A DNA stretch of 64,000 bases from JAFEDN01 sp963697455 (GTDB lineage: Bacteria; Pseudomonadota; Gammaproteobacteria; Coxiellales; Coxiellaceae): positions 310,001 through 374,000 of the forward strand of contig CAVOOI010000007.1 of assembly GCA_963697455.1 (NCBI GenBank). Direction: 5' to 3'. The number at the start of each line of letters is the position of its first letter. The first letter of the stretch is position 1. Of the stretch, positions 44,549 to 53,039 are shown piece by piece. Both the position numbers and the translations under genes were made by a program. The notes under the pieces were generated by a model. That model was given only the letters and a program-made list of their open reading frames with translations. It did no database searches and was not told where the DNA came from.

Positions 44549-44554
44549 ATTATA
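44549..44554 (-). promoter_or_regulatory. -10 box directly before murI; leaderless start likely
   Basis: TATAAT is followed by ATTAGT and then the ATG, so the expected transcription start coincides with the first base of the start codon. No ribosome-binding site would be present. The -35 (GATACA, 18 bases upstream) is weak. Confidence 0.4.
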
Positions 44555-44567
44555 GCTTATTTTAGCG

Positions 44568-44984
44568 TTAAGTGTATCCTGGTCCTTTAAGGTTCTCCAT
44601 ACTTTTTATATGCCTAGATTGGAGAGCTGATGGTGACCTTCGGGCAAATGAAAATCTGACATGCCGTTGGGAATGAACTGATAACGAAAAAGATCCATTT
44701 TTATCAAGCTGACATTCGGACCGGGAACGAATTAATTTTGATGTCATTGATCTGGTTTGGATGTTAACTTTGTCTGCTTCATCTTCAGAGTTATGTTGTT
44801 TGATCTCATCTGCGTAAACATCTTCAGGAGTATTTTCCTTTCTATCTGGGCTTGGGGAAAATAGATCTATAAAGCCGTTGGTCGTTTTGACAAGAAAGAA
44901 TTTTCTGCTGTGAATTAATCTAAGCGGAGCAACCGCAACCGTTTTAGATTCATCATCGTTTTTGAGGTTGTCATTGCGTTTCAT
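44568..44984 (-). CDS. Uncharacterised charged protein coupled to the IDO-like gene
   Basis: 138 residues, hydrophilic, rich in serine, arginine and lysine, with an acidic middle (E-D-V-Y-A-D-E-I) and a basic C-terminal third (R-H-V-R-F-S-F-A-R-R-S-P-S). No family is recognised. Its ATG overlaps the stop of the indoleamine-dioxygenase-like gene by 4 bp, so it is translated with that enzyme. The composition suits a short effector or nucleic-acid-binding protein, but this is a guess. Confidence 0.6.
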   Translation of the reverse strand: MKRNDNLKNDDESKTVAVAPLRLIHSRKFFLVKTTNGFIDLFSPSPDRKENTPEDVYADEIKQHNSEDEADKVNIQTRSMTSKLIRSRSECQLDKNGSFSLSVHSQRHVRFSFARRSPSALQSRHIKSMENLKGPGYT

Positions 44985-46132
44985 AAGAAGTGCCTCTCTG
45001 TTTCTGCTTTATGTTGCCGCAAATATTCCATAAACGGAGTGCCGCCAGTGCCAATATCGGTGGGATTGCCTCCAGAAGTTTGGCTCTGCTTTTGAATATA
45101 ATGTGCAGCATAGCGAAAATGAATAGCGCGAAATTCATGTAATAATTCCAAGCAATGGTTGTAAATTTCTCTTAAAGCCGGCTGTTGCTGAAAATAAGCT
45201 TGGACTGTATGGCGAATTGTATTGTTTTGAGTAATGAAATTAAAAAATTGCCGGTGTTGCGGAGGCATATAATCCTGCATCTCAATTAAATGCTGTTTAA
45301 GTGGATTATCCTGATGCGCTACTCCAAAAAAAGCATCCAATACTGGGATAATAGTGCTTTGCGCACCCGTCTCACCTTTAAATTTCACGGGTTGATTTTG
45401 ATATTCTGCAACTCCCTCGTAGATTACTCCGGCTGGCAAAGCTGGATTATTTTTCCAGCCGTGAATGTATGGTCGGACTCGATTATAGTAAATATAAGGA
45501 TCACAGCGCTCAGGCATCCGGTTTAAGACCGCACACATATTAGTAAGCGCTTGTTGAATAATTGATAATTGTTGAACCAGTTGTTCCAGGTTCTGCGAGG
45601 CAGCAGCGTCTAGGGCAGGGATCACGGCTTGTAATCCGGCAGCGGCCTTAGCTTCAATATCAACATGAACTAAAATAAACCATTCTTCGTCAACGCCACC
45701 CAAAAAATTTTGCAATAAAGCGATATTGCCTAATTCTATTCCTTGCTGAGGATTTAACCGCCGCCAATTTTGGAGTGCATAGGAAGCATAAGATAGAATC
45801 GGCGGGCGGCTTAAGCGGCAAGCCACCTGATGCCAAGGGATGGCGAGATTAGCGGGAATGACAGAAGCGGGCTGTTGCAAATCAGCCCAGACATACGCTT
45901 GACCCAAATAGGATAAAATGAGCATTGCTCGTTCTATTTCAGCAGCGGTGGTTAATTGCGCAGTAGGGAACACTGGCAGATTTTGAATAGTTTGGCGTAA
46001 ATGATTGCTCACCAACCATTTAGGGAGATTCAGCGCACATTCTTCCCACGCGGCAAATGCCGAAGGTAAACGCGTGAGAGGGTCTTCAGCTGGAAGAAAT
46101 CCTCTGGGTAAATTCCAAGTATTCTTGCTCAT
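44981..46132 (-). CDS. Indoleamine 2,3-dioxygenase-like haem enzyme
   Basis: About 383 residues with the IDO fold: W-N-L-P-R-G-F-L-P at the start, the central P-Y-I-H-G-W and K-G-E-T-G-A-Q-S-T segment, and near the end F-R-A-I-H-F-R-Y-A-A-H-Y-I with the probable proximal haem histidine (about 337), then G-T-G-G-T-P-F-M-E-Y-L. Such enzymes open the indole ring of tryptophan to N-formylkynurenine. No other kynurenine gene is in the window. The ATG at 46132 has a GGAG site; the same frame also opens at 46183. Confidence 0.85.
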   Translation of the reverse strand: MSKNTWNLPRGFLPAEDPLTRLPSAFAAWEECALNLPKWLVSNHLRQTIQNLPVFPTAQLTTAAEIERAMLILSYLGQAYVWADLQQPASVIPANLAIPWHQVACRLSRPPILSYASYALQNWRRLNPQQGIELGNIALLQNFLGGVDEEWFILVHVDIEAKAAAGLQAVIPALDAAASQNLEQLVQQLSIIQQALTNMCAVLNRMPERCDPYIYYNRVRPYIHGWKNNPALPAGVIYEGVAEYQNQPVKFKGETGAQSTIIPVLDAFFGVAHQDNPLKQHLIEMQDYMPPQHRQFFNFITQNNTIRHTVQAYFQQQPALREIYNHCLELLHEFRAIHFRYAAHYIQKQSQTSGGNPTDIGTGGTPFMEYLRQHKAETERHFL

Positions 46133-46166
46133 GATATCTCCATACATCAGCAATGCCATTCCCGTG

Positions 46167-46195
46167 GAAGAAGCATTTTTCATACTAATACTATA
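46167..46195 (-). repeat. 29-bp duplicate of the murI start region
   Basis: Positions 46167-46195 match 44526-44554 at 28 of 29 bases and include the -10 box (TATAGT here, TATAAT at murI), the ATG and codons for M-K-N-A-S-S. The duplicated start lies in frame with the IDO-like gene, 51 bp upstream of its preferred ATG. Confidence 0.8.
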
Positions 46196-46303
46196 TCTTT
46201 AAATTCGAATTCAGTCAGTATTAAACTAGAAATAAGCCTCAATAGCTAGTAAGATTGGTTGGAGTCATGACTAGTTGCATTTAAATATTTCAAGGAGAAT
46301 AAA

Positions 46304-47941
46304 ATGAAAAGAAAACTTCCAGGATCAATTCACCTCTTTAATCAACCCGTTAATCAACCAGAACAAAAAAAACTTCGCACTGCTACTCTATTATTAGATG
46401 AATTCCTAGTGGGAAGCATGCAGATTTCGGATCAATATGATACTAATCTTGATATCAGGACTACTTCAAGAACGAATTTATTAAATGATAAATCGATTGA
46501 ATGGTTTGAGGGACATTTGCTGCAACGGTTTTATCACTTAGTCATACAAAAAACTCCAGCAGAAAGTATGGCTAAAATTATAGATCGAGTGCTAGATGTT
46601 TGCCGACAAAAAAAGACCACAAATGCGCAAGGATTCGATGATTTTTCCGAATTGCTTTTTATAGATGATATAATGGAAAAAGTTATTTTGTATTATCAAC
46701 ATAACTTATCCAAAGCTAACATAATATATATATCCAGTATGCTTGCAGCAATGTATAATCGTTTTCCATTTTATACAAACTATAACCAAATGCTCACTAG
46801 ATTGATGCAAATGAGAATTCCGCAACTGCTGTTTATTACCCTCATGAGTCATTCAGATATTTGGGATGCAATTAAAGCTCTTCCATATCATGATGAAAAT
46901 TCGGCTACGTTTTTTAATCTTTTTTCTCATTATGCCGAGAATTATTTACCTAATTCTGATCAGTTGGATTTTGCGAGTGTTTTATATAACTATTGCATTG
47001 ACGATACCAGACCTGCGATACCGGAGGATAAGTTATTCTATAACCAAGAACCATTAGAATTTGACCCACCTAAATTGGGACTTTTTGGTTTTAATCGTTT
47101 GAAGGAGAAGTTAATCTGTGAGGTTGTAACTTATGCAAGAGAAGAAGATTTACCGGACTATAATTCGTTTCTGATTTCAGAATTGGAAAAATTAGAAAAA
47201 CTTGAACTTGACTTAATCAAGTATAGAAATAGTTTAAAGCAAGACTGGGAAGAGATTACACTGCATTTAAGTGAAAAAGCCGAGGAAAATCTTCAAATTC
47301 TGGAAGAGCATGCACTGATAACAAATGATACTTTCAAGACAGCTCTGTCATGTTCTATGTTACGAAATTTAAGTGCTGATAGTAATGTCAGTGAGGATGA
47401 AACAAAATCTGATGAGATAAAAAAAATCGATATAGAAAAATTTAAACCTAAATTTATATATTATGATGCGTTAATTTGTAAAAATATGTTATCTTTAACT
47501 TTTCAATTGCAAGCTAAGCATGGAAATATAGTCAATTTGAGAAAAAAAATTGAAAAAGAAAGTAAGCATATCACGGAAATGTCCGCTAAATTAACCAGCT
47601 TAAAAAGCATGAATGAGATGTTAAAAAAACATGTGGGTGATATGCTGAAAAACGTCGAGTATATTCAAAAAGCATTAATTTCCATGGATCTAGGGACTTC
47701 TTTAACGCCAGAAGAACTAAGACCCGAGGTCGAGTTTGACTTTCATAAGCGATCAGAAGAGCCCTCTTTTTCTAGGGTGATAGGTCCGCCTACTCTGAGT
47801 ATAAGATCTGTTTTACAGCAAACATTGCTACCTTCTTCGCCAAGTAGGGATAACAATTTTTCCAGCTCTAGTTCCAGTTCCAGTAGCTCCAGTTCTAGTT
47901 CTAGTTCTAGTAGCTCCAGATCATCTTGGACTCCATTTTAG
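46304..47941 (+). CDS. 545-residue uncharacterised protein with coiled coil and poly-Ser tail; effector candidate
   Basis: No known domain. Residues 1-about 290 are helical and probably globular; about 300-350 and 415-470 look like coiled coils (K-L-E-K-L-E-L-D-L and L-R-K-K-I-E-K-E-S-K-H-I). The end is a run of about 20 serines coded by alternating AGC/AGT/TCC/TCT, then R-S-S-W-T-P-F. There is no signal peptide. An AAGGAGAA site precedes the ATG. The helical body with a disordered tail resembles translocated Legionellales effectors, without proof. Confidence 0.7.
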   Translation: MKRKLPGSIHLFNQPVNQPEQKKLRTATLLLDEFLVGSMQISDQYDTNLDIRTTSRTNLLNDKSIEWFEGHLLQRFYHLVIQKTPAESMAKIIDRVLDVCRQKKTTNAQGFDDFSELLFIDDIMEKVILYYQHNLSKANIIYISSMLAAMYNRFPFYTNYNQMLTRLMQMRIPQLLFITLMSHSDIWDAIKALPYHDENSATFFNLFSHYAENYLPNSDQLDFASVLYNYCIDDTRPAIPEDKLFYNQEPLEFDPPKLGLFGFNRLKEKLICEVVTYAREEDLPDYNSFLISELEKLEKLELDLIKYRNSLKQDWEEITLHLSEKAEENLQILEEHALITNDTFKTALSCSMLRNLSADSNVSEDETKSDEIKKIDIEKFKPKFIYYDALICKNMLSLTFQLQAKHGNIVNLRKKIEKESKHITEMSAKLTSLKSMNEMLKKHVGDMLKNVEYIQKALISMDLGTSLTPEELRPEVEFDFHKRSEEPSFSRVIGPPTLSIRSVLQQTLLPSSPSRDNNFSSSSSSSSSSSSSSSSSSSRSSWTPF

Positions 47942-47981
47942 ATATTTTGCGCAATAGGGGAATCTTCCGTGGTCATAACTT

Positions 47982-48821
47982 TTACAGAGCTGACAATACC
48001 TGCTCTGTGAGTTGTTTTTGATTTTCTAACAATGCTTTTTCTTGTTTTTCCATTTCCGACCACATTGATTTAAAGTCTTTTAACTTTTGCTGGATCTCAT
48101 TATCATCATGAGCCAGATGTTGACGGCTAAGCGCGCTTTGTATGGTTAAGAGCGCCTTTAGATGAAGATAATCTACGCAGCTCATTTCAGCATAATCTTT
48201 TTTCGGTAATTTAAGACTCACTTCAATAAAGCGTGGCAATATTTCAGTAGCGATATCTTCATCTTGGAATTCTTTGGTTTCACGCTCGGTTAAGCTCAAC
48301 TTGGTTTGATTTAAAAATTGAATTAAATGGTCAGACCATTCTTCAATAAATTCCCGCCATTGTTGGTCATGCTCTGCGGTTAAATTATCTAATTCACTTT
48401 GAATTTGATCCAGCTGGGTAAAACTTAATTTATCCAGTTTTTTGACTGGAATTTGCTCCTGCTCCGCCAGAGTAGCGCGCTTATTTTTAAAGAGTTCTTC
48501 CTTGCTCAGATGCATCTCTAAGCGAAAGCGGGCAATTCGACTATAGGCGCGCATTTTTTCCCGAATTAGATTGCCATAAGGTCCCTGCAGAGCAGTTTGG
48601 ACCTGTTTTTCCGATAAAATATTGGGCAATTCATCTGCGGTTGAAAAAGTAATATTTTCTAAATTTTCAATATCAAAACTTTCTAAGTCCTCGATGTTAG
48701 TAATAGGTTTGTCTTTAGCTGGAACGCTATGCGAGACTATTAATTTAGCCAAGGCTTGCCACTCAGTTATTAAGATTCGAGCTTGCGTGCTAATAAATCG
48801 AGGCGCTTGGAATTCTGGCAT
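47982..48821 (-). CDS. Uncharacterised coiled-coil protein downstream of prpD
   Basis: 279 residues, almost wholly helical and charged, with heptad-like stretches near residues 130-160 and 235-275 (K-D-F-K-S-M-W-S-E-M-E-K-Q-E-K-A-L-L-E). No domain, signal peptide or membrane segment is seen. It starts two bases after the prpD stop, so it is part of the prp operon, but a role in propionate metabolism is not evident from the sequence. Confidence 0.7.
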   Translation of the reverse strand: MPEFQAPRFISTQARILITEWQALAKLIVSHSVPAKDKPITNIEDLESFDIENLENITFSTADELPNILSEKQVQTALQGPYGNLIREKMRAYSRIARFRLEMHLSKEELFKNKRATLAEQEQIPVKKLDKLSFTQLDQIQSELDNLTAEHDQQWREFIEEWSDHLIQFLNQTKLSLTERETKEFQDEDIATEILPRFIEVSLKLPKKDYAEMSCVDYLHLKALLTIQSALSRQHLAHDDNEIQQKLKDFKSMWSEMEKQEKALLENQKQLTEQVLSAL

Positions 48822-48823
48822 GA

Positions 48824-50286
48824 TTAAAACCTCTGCTGGCCGGGTGAACGATGTAATAAATCAGTCCATCTTCGCACCGAAGTTTTTAATAATTTTTTCT
48901 GATCGGTTGCCAGAGCAATGATTTTTTCAGCTTGCGCAGGCGAAAAATGCTGGGAAACACTGCCGGTAAATTTTTTCATTAAAATCGGCACACCTTCGTT
49001 GCGGCGCTTGCGATGGCCAATAGGGTATTCAATCGCAACTTCTTCGGTGTAACTTCCGTCATTGAAAAAAATTTGAATGGCATTCCCAATTGAACGTTTC
49101 TCCGGGTCTAAGTAATTTTTACTGAATTCAGGATTTTCTGCTACTTGCATTTTTTGACGCAGTGCATCGATTCGGGGATCCTGAGCAGTCGCTTTTTCGT
49201 AGTGTTCGGCGGTTAATTGCCCAAACAGTAAACCTATCGCAATAATATACTGCAAGCAATGATCACGATCCGCCGGGTTATGCAGCGGCCCTTGCTTATT
49301 AATAATTCGCATGGCTGATTCTTGGGTTTTGATGTGAATTTTGCTAATGTCTTGCCAGCGGTCTTTCACTTTAGGATAAAGTTGAATAGCTGCTTCCGCG
49401 GCGGTTTGAGCATGAAATTCTGCTGGAAAAGCAATTTTAAATAATATATTTTCCATAATATAGCTGGTGTAAGGGCGATTAATCCGAAAAGGTTTGCCAT
49501 CAAAATAGACATCGTAAAAACCCCATTGTTTTGCCGATAGCACGCTGGGATAACCTATTTGTCCAGCCAAGGTTAATAACGCTAGCCGCACGCCGCGGCT
49601 AGTCGCGTCACCTGCTGCCCAAGATTTACGCGGCCCGGTATTAGGAGCATGGCGGTAGGTACGTAAACTTTGCCCATCCAGCCACGCTTGCGAAACTGCA
49701 TTACAAACCTGTTCAAAATCCCCGCCCAATAAACGCGTCACCACCGCGGTTGTGGCCACCTTAACTAAAACCACATGGTCTAGACCAACTCGGTTGAAAC
49801 TATTTTCTAAAGCGATCACGCCTTGGATTTCATGAGCCTTGATCATAGCGGTGAGTAAATCGTGAATAGTTGACTTAGTTTTAAATTGTTTCTGACGATT
49901 TATATAGTCCATCGAGCTGAGCAAACCGCCGATATTATCGGATGGATGTCCCCATTCTGCAGCTAACCAAGTATCGTTATAATCCAGCCAGCGAATCATC
50001 GTACCTAAGTTAAAGGCCGCCTGCACCGGTTCTAATTTAAATCCAGTTCCGGGAACACGCGCACCGGTTTTGAGTTCTGCTTTTGGAACTACAGGGCCGA
50101 GTATTTTAGTGCAATCAGGAAATTTAATGCCATGAATGCACAAGCTAAAGAATCCAGTAAATCATAATAAGCCGTTTCGTAAGCTAAGCGGCTATCGATT
50201 TCGTAATTACAGACATATTCAGCAATAGCAATAATTTCTTTATCAAAATCGGGCCGTTCGTTAGAGATAATTTCTATAGACATCAT
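48824..50286 (-). pseudogene. prpD: 2-methylcitrate dehydratase with one frameshift
   Basis: The first 59 or so residues (M-S-I-E-I-I-S-N-E-R-P-D-F-D-K-E-I) are in one frame and the rest, from F-P-D-C-T-K-I-L-G-P-V-V, in another; one base is missing in the AAATTTCC stretch at about 50,120. The body keeps the family's long conserved blocks (W-L-D-Y-N-D-T-W-L-A-A-E-W-G-H-P-S-D-N, H-E-I-Q-G-V-I-A-L-E-N-S-F-N-R-V-G-L-D-H). PrpD dehydrates 2-methylcitrate in propionyl-CoA oxidation. It follows the broken prpC directly. Confidence 0.9.
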
Positions 50287-50287
50287 T

Positions 50288-51402
50288 CTACCTCTGATTT
50301 AAAGGCACAAAGCTGCGGATAGCCGGGCCAATGTATTCGGCAATAGGGCGAATAAGTTTATTGTTAGCCCGCTGCTCAAGAATGTGCGCTGCCCAGCCAC
50401 TAGTCCTGGAAAACACAAATAAAGGAGTAAAAAATTCCATGGGGATACCGCAAAAATAATAGGCGAGGGCGCTATAAAAATCCAAATTAGGAAATAATTT
50501 TTTCTCAGTCCACATTATTTTTTCGATAATTTCACCAATGGCAAACATGTCTTTATCATGATTATGAGTGGCTAATTTTTTTGCCCATAATTTTAATAAT
50601 ATCCGAACGCGGATCGCAGGTTTTATAAACCCGATGACCAAAGCCCATAATGAATGCATGATTGGCGAGCATTTCTTTTACCCCGATTCCGCTGTTTCCG
50701 GAGTTTCAAAACGTTCGATCAGCTTTAAAGCTTCTTCATTAGCGCCACCGTGGAGCGGCCCGCGTAAAGTGCCGATAGCACTACATATCGCAGAATAAAA
50801 ATCAGATAATGTGGCGGCGGTGACGCGGGCAGAAAAAGTTGACGCATTAAATTCATGTTCAGCGTATAAAACCATGGAAACATTCAGGCCTCTATTTGGA
50901 TTTGTTCCGGCTTATCGCCATGCAATAGCTGCAGAAAATAGGGGGCTGTTCCTGGAACTGCTAATTCAGTGTTAATTCGTTGCTGGTTATTTTGAAAGTG
51001 ATACCAGTACAATAACATGTCCTGGAAACAAAGCGATAAAACGGTTGGCTATTTCTGCACCGTTATGGTTGAGGATTCAGGTTCTAAAGTACCTAATACG
51101 GAACAACCGGTGCGTAACACATCCATAGGATTGGCAGTGCAGGGATCAGCTTCTAAAATTGTTTCAATGAATTGGGCAATTGCCGAAGTTAATTAATTTT
51201 TGTTGATATTGTCAAGTTGTTGAGGATTAGGCAATTCGCCATAAATCAATAAATAGGCTGTCTCTTCAAAACTAGCCGATGCCGAAAGATCTTCAATGGT
51301 GTAGCCTCGATAACTTAAACCAACGCCTTCCTTACCCACAGTAGCTATTTTGGTTTGACCCGCTGTGACGCCAGCAAGTCCTCCGGTTTTAGTCTCTGTC
51401 AT
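50288..51402 (-). pseudogene. prpC: 2-methylcitrate synthase, broken by several lesions
   Basis: Homology to PrpC runs the full length, but no frame holds it. After G-L-S-Y-R-G-Y-T-I-E-D-L there is an in-frame TAA (51,193); frame changes then occur near L-G-T-L-E-P-E (about 51,075), within A-L-F-P (about 51,020), before M-V-L-Y-A-E-H-E-F-N (about 50,880) and twice between E-T-P-E and A-K-K-L-A-T-H-N-H (about 50,680-50,590). The residues on each side stay well conserved, so decay is recent or the local sequence is poor. A strong GGAGG site and a TATAAT at 51426-51431 remain upstream. Confidence 0.9.
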
Positions 51403-51425
51403 TGCACACCTCCATTTTATCTCAT

Positions 51426-51431
51426 ATTATA
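51426..51431 (-). promoter_or_regulatory. -10 box of the prpC-prpD operon
   Basis: TATAAT on the minus strand lies 24 bases before the prpC ATG, whose ribosome-binding site is TGGAGGTG. No convincing -35 is seen. Confidence 0.35.
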
Positions 51432-51468
51432 ATGCATAGTCATCGCACCTGAGTTTTAGGATTTTTAT

Positions 51469-51549
51469 CGTCATTGCGAGCGTCAGCGAAGCAATCTAGT
51501 TCCTACCGGCGCAAAGCACTGGATTGCTTCGCTGACGCTCGCAATGACG
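51469..51549. repeat. 81-bp palindrome with perfect 28-bp arms
   Basis: Arms 51469-51496 and 51522-51549 are exact complements (starting CGTCATTGCGAGCGTCAGCG) around a 25-base loop. This CGTCATTGCGAGCG family of palindromes is widespread in bacterial intergenic DNA. It lies between the divergent prpC and lytic transglycosylase genes. Confidence 0.88.
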
Positions 51550-51606
51550 GGTTAAACCTAAAATAACTATATCATAATGTTCGATAAATCTAAACGGAGT
51601 AACAAA

Positions 51607-52581
51607 ATGAAACAGTCGATCAAGTTTCTGATAGCAATGATATCTGTTTGTTATGGATTGCTTGCTATCGCGCAGCCCGATCAGCAATCCTGGACGGATT
51701 GGGTGATGCAATTCCGAGTAGAGGCAGTCAACGAGGGAATTAAACCTGAATTATTCGACCAGGTGTTCAATACCATCCCCGGCCCTAATGCTACGGTGAT
51801 GAGATTATATAATACTCAGCCTGAGGGGAGATTAACTTTTATCCAGTACCGGCAGACTCGAGCTAATAAAACCCGCATTCAGATGGGTCGTCAGGAGTAC
51901 CAAAAAAATAGAGCTTTGCTGATAGGCATCAGTAAAAAATATGGCGTAGATCCCGGTTTTATCTTAGCGTTATGGGGATTAGAAACAGATTATGGGCATT
52001 TCATGGGTAATTTTTCGGTTCCGAGTTCTTTAGCGACTTTAGCCTATTCTAGTAATCGCAAATCTTTTTTCCGGCATGAATTATTAGGCGCTTTGCATAT
52101 TTTACAGGAAGGGCAGGTTTCTTTGCAGAACTTTAAGGGTGAATGGGCTGGTGCAAGCGGGCATCCACAATTTCTACCGAGTAGTTGGTATAAATATGCA
52201 GTAGACTATGATGGTGATGGCCGCAAGGACATTTGGAAAAGTTTACCTGATGCATTTGCTTCTATCGCTAATTATCTATCGAAAAATGGTTGGCAGTTAG
52301 GGCAACCCTGGGCAGTGGAAGTCACGCTACCAGCCGATTTTAATTCAGCATTAATCAGCAAAACTATTACTAAGCCGGTCAGTGCATGGAAAAGCTTAGG
52401 TGTGCAGATTAATCAACATCCCGCTAATTTATCAGATCAATTAGCCGCTTCAATTATTCAACTGAATGGCGGGCCAGCATTAATGGTATTTAATAATTTC
52501 CGAGCATTACAAAGTTGGAATGACTCGAATTACTACGTCAGCACCGTAGGCTATTTATCCGACCAAATCTCCCAACAATGA
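51607..52581 (+). CDS. Lytic murein transglycosylase, MltB family
   Basis: About 324 residues with a signal peptide (M-K-Q-S-I-K-F-L-I-A-M-I, cleavage probably after A-I-A), the catalytic glutamate in W-G-L-E-T-D-Y-G-H-F-M-G, and G-A-S-G-H-P-Q-F-L-P-S-S-W and D-Y-D-G-D-G-R-K-D-I-W. It cleaves the glycan of peptidoglycan with anhydro-sugar formation in the periplasm. There is no lipobox, so it is a soluble form. The ATG at 51607 has a GGAG site. It is intact, unlike the homologue at 20004-21025. Confidence 0.9.
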   Translation: MKQSIKFLIAMISVCYGLLAIAQPDQQSWTDWVMQFRVEAVNEGIKPELFDQVFNTIPGPNATVMRLYNTQPEGRLTFIQYRQTRANKTRIQMGRQEYQKNRALLIGISKKYGVDPGFILALWGLETDYGHFMGNFSVPSSLATLAYSSNRKSFFRHELLGALHILQEGQVSLQNFKGEWAGASGHPQFLPSSWYKYAVDYDGDGRKDIWKSLPDAFASIANYLSKNGWQLGQPWAVEVTLPADFNSALISKTITKPVSAWKSLGVQINQHPANLSDQLAASIIQLNGGPALMVFNNFRALQSWNDSNYYVSTVGYLSDQISQQ

Positions 52582-52587
52582 TGATTC

Positions 52588-52767
52588 AATTTACCCACAC
52601 TCCGCCATATTTTTAGGAGTCGCCAAGAAGTTGCGGATAGATCGCATTCCGGGTCCTGTCCGCTGCGTCTTTTACGTGCTCGCTTCGCTGCGCGCGCAAA
52701 AGACTCCGCGTCCACCCGGTAGCTAGCGCCTTGGCGACTCCTAAAAATATGGCTACTCAAATGCGTT
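52588..52767 (-). repeat. Copy C of the variable-arm palindromic repeat
   Basis: Perfect 24-bp arms (52604-52627 and 52730-52753) enclose a core of about 100 bp that, read on the minus strand, matches copies A and B (AGCTA-CGGGTGG, GCGCAGCGAAGCGAGCA, GACAGGACCC, CTATCCGCAA). Outside the arms are CAATTTACCCACA (left) and CAAATGCGTT (right). It starts just after the stop of the transglycosylase gene. Confidence 0.85.
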
Positions 52768-52833
52768 CATTGACGAAAGCATTTCAATGCACACATTATT
52801 GGTCCAAACTTTCGAATTTTGGCAGATTTGCCA

Positions 52834-52989
52834 GTTAATATTTCCCGCCGCCGCCAAGCGCGCTAGCTAACGGGTGGCGGCGGAGTCCTTTTGCACGCGC
52901 AGCGCAGCGAGCATGTAAAAGGACGCAGCCGACAGGACCCGAAATGCGGTCTATCCGCAACGGGCTTGGCGGCGGCGGGAAATATTAAC
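52834..52989 (+). repeat. Copy A of the variable-arm palindromic repeat
   Basis: Perfect 25-bp arms (52834-52858 and 52965-52989), starting GTTAATATTTCCCGCCGCCG, enclose the same core as copies B and C. Copy B at 63245-63428 is about 96 percent identical, in the same orientation. Copies C and A together fill most of the 458-bp gene-free stretch 52582-53039. Confidence 0.88.
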
Positions 52990-53039
52990 GATGTTGGGGT
53001 AAAAACCTTCATCAGCCAACTACTTTTTTTGAAATTAAA

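Noticed and set aside
44549..44560. Riboswitch or structured leader before murI
   Set aside because: The -10 box sits so close to the ATG that no leader would exist.
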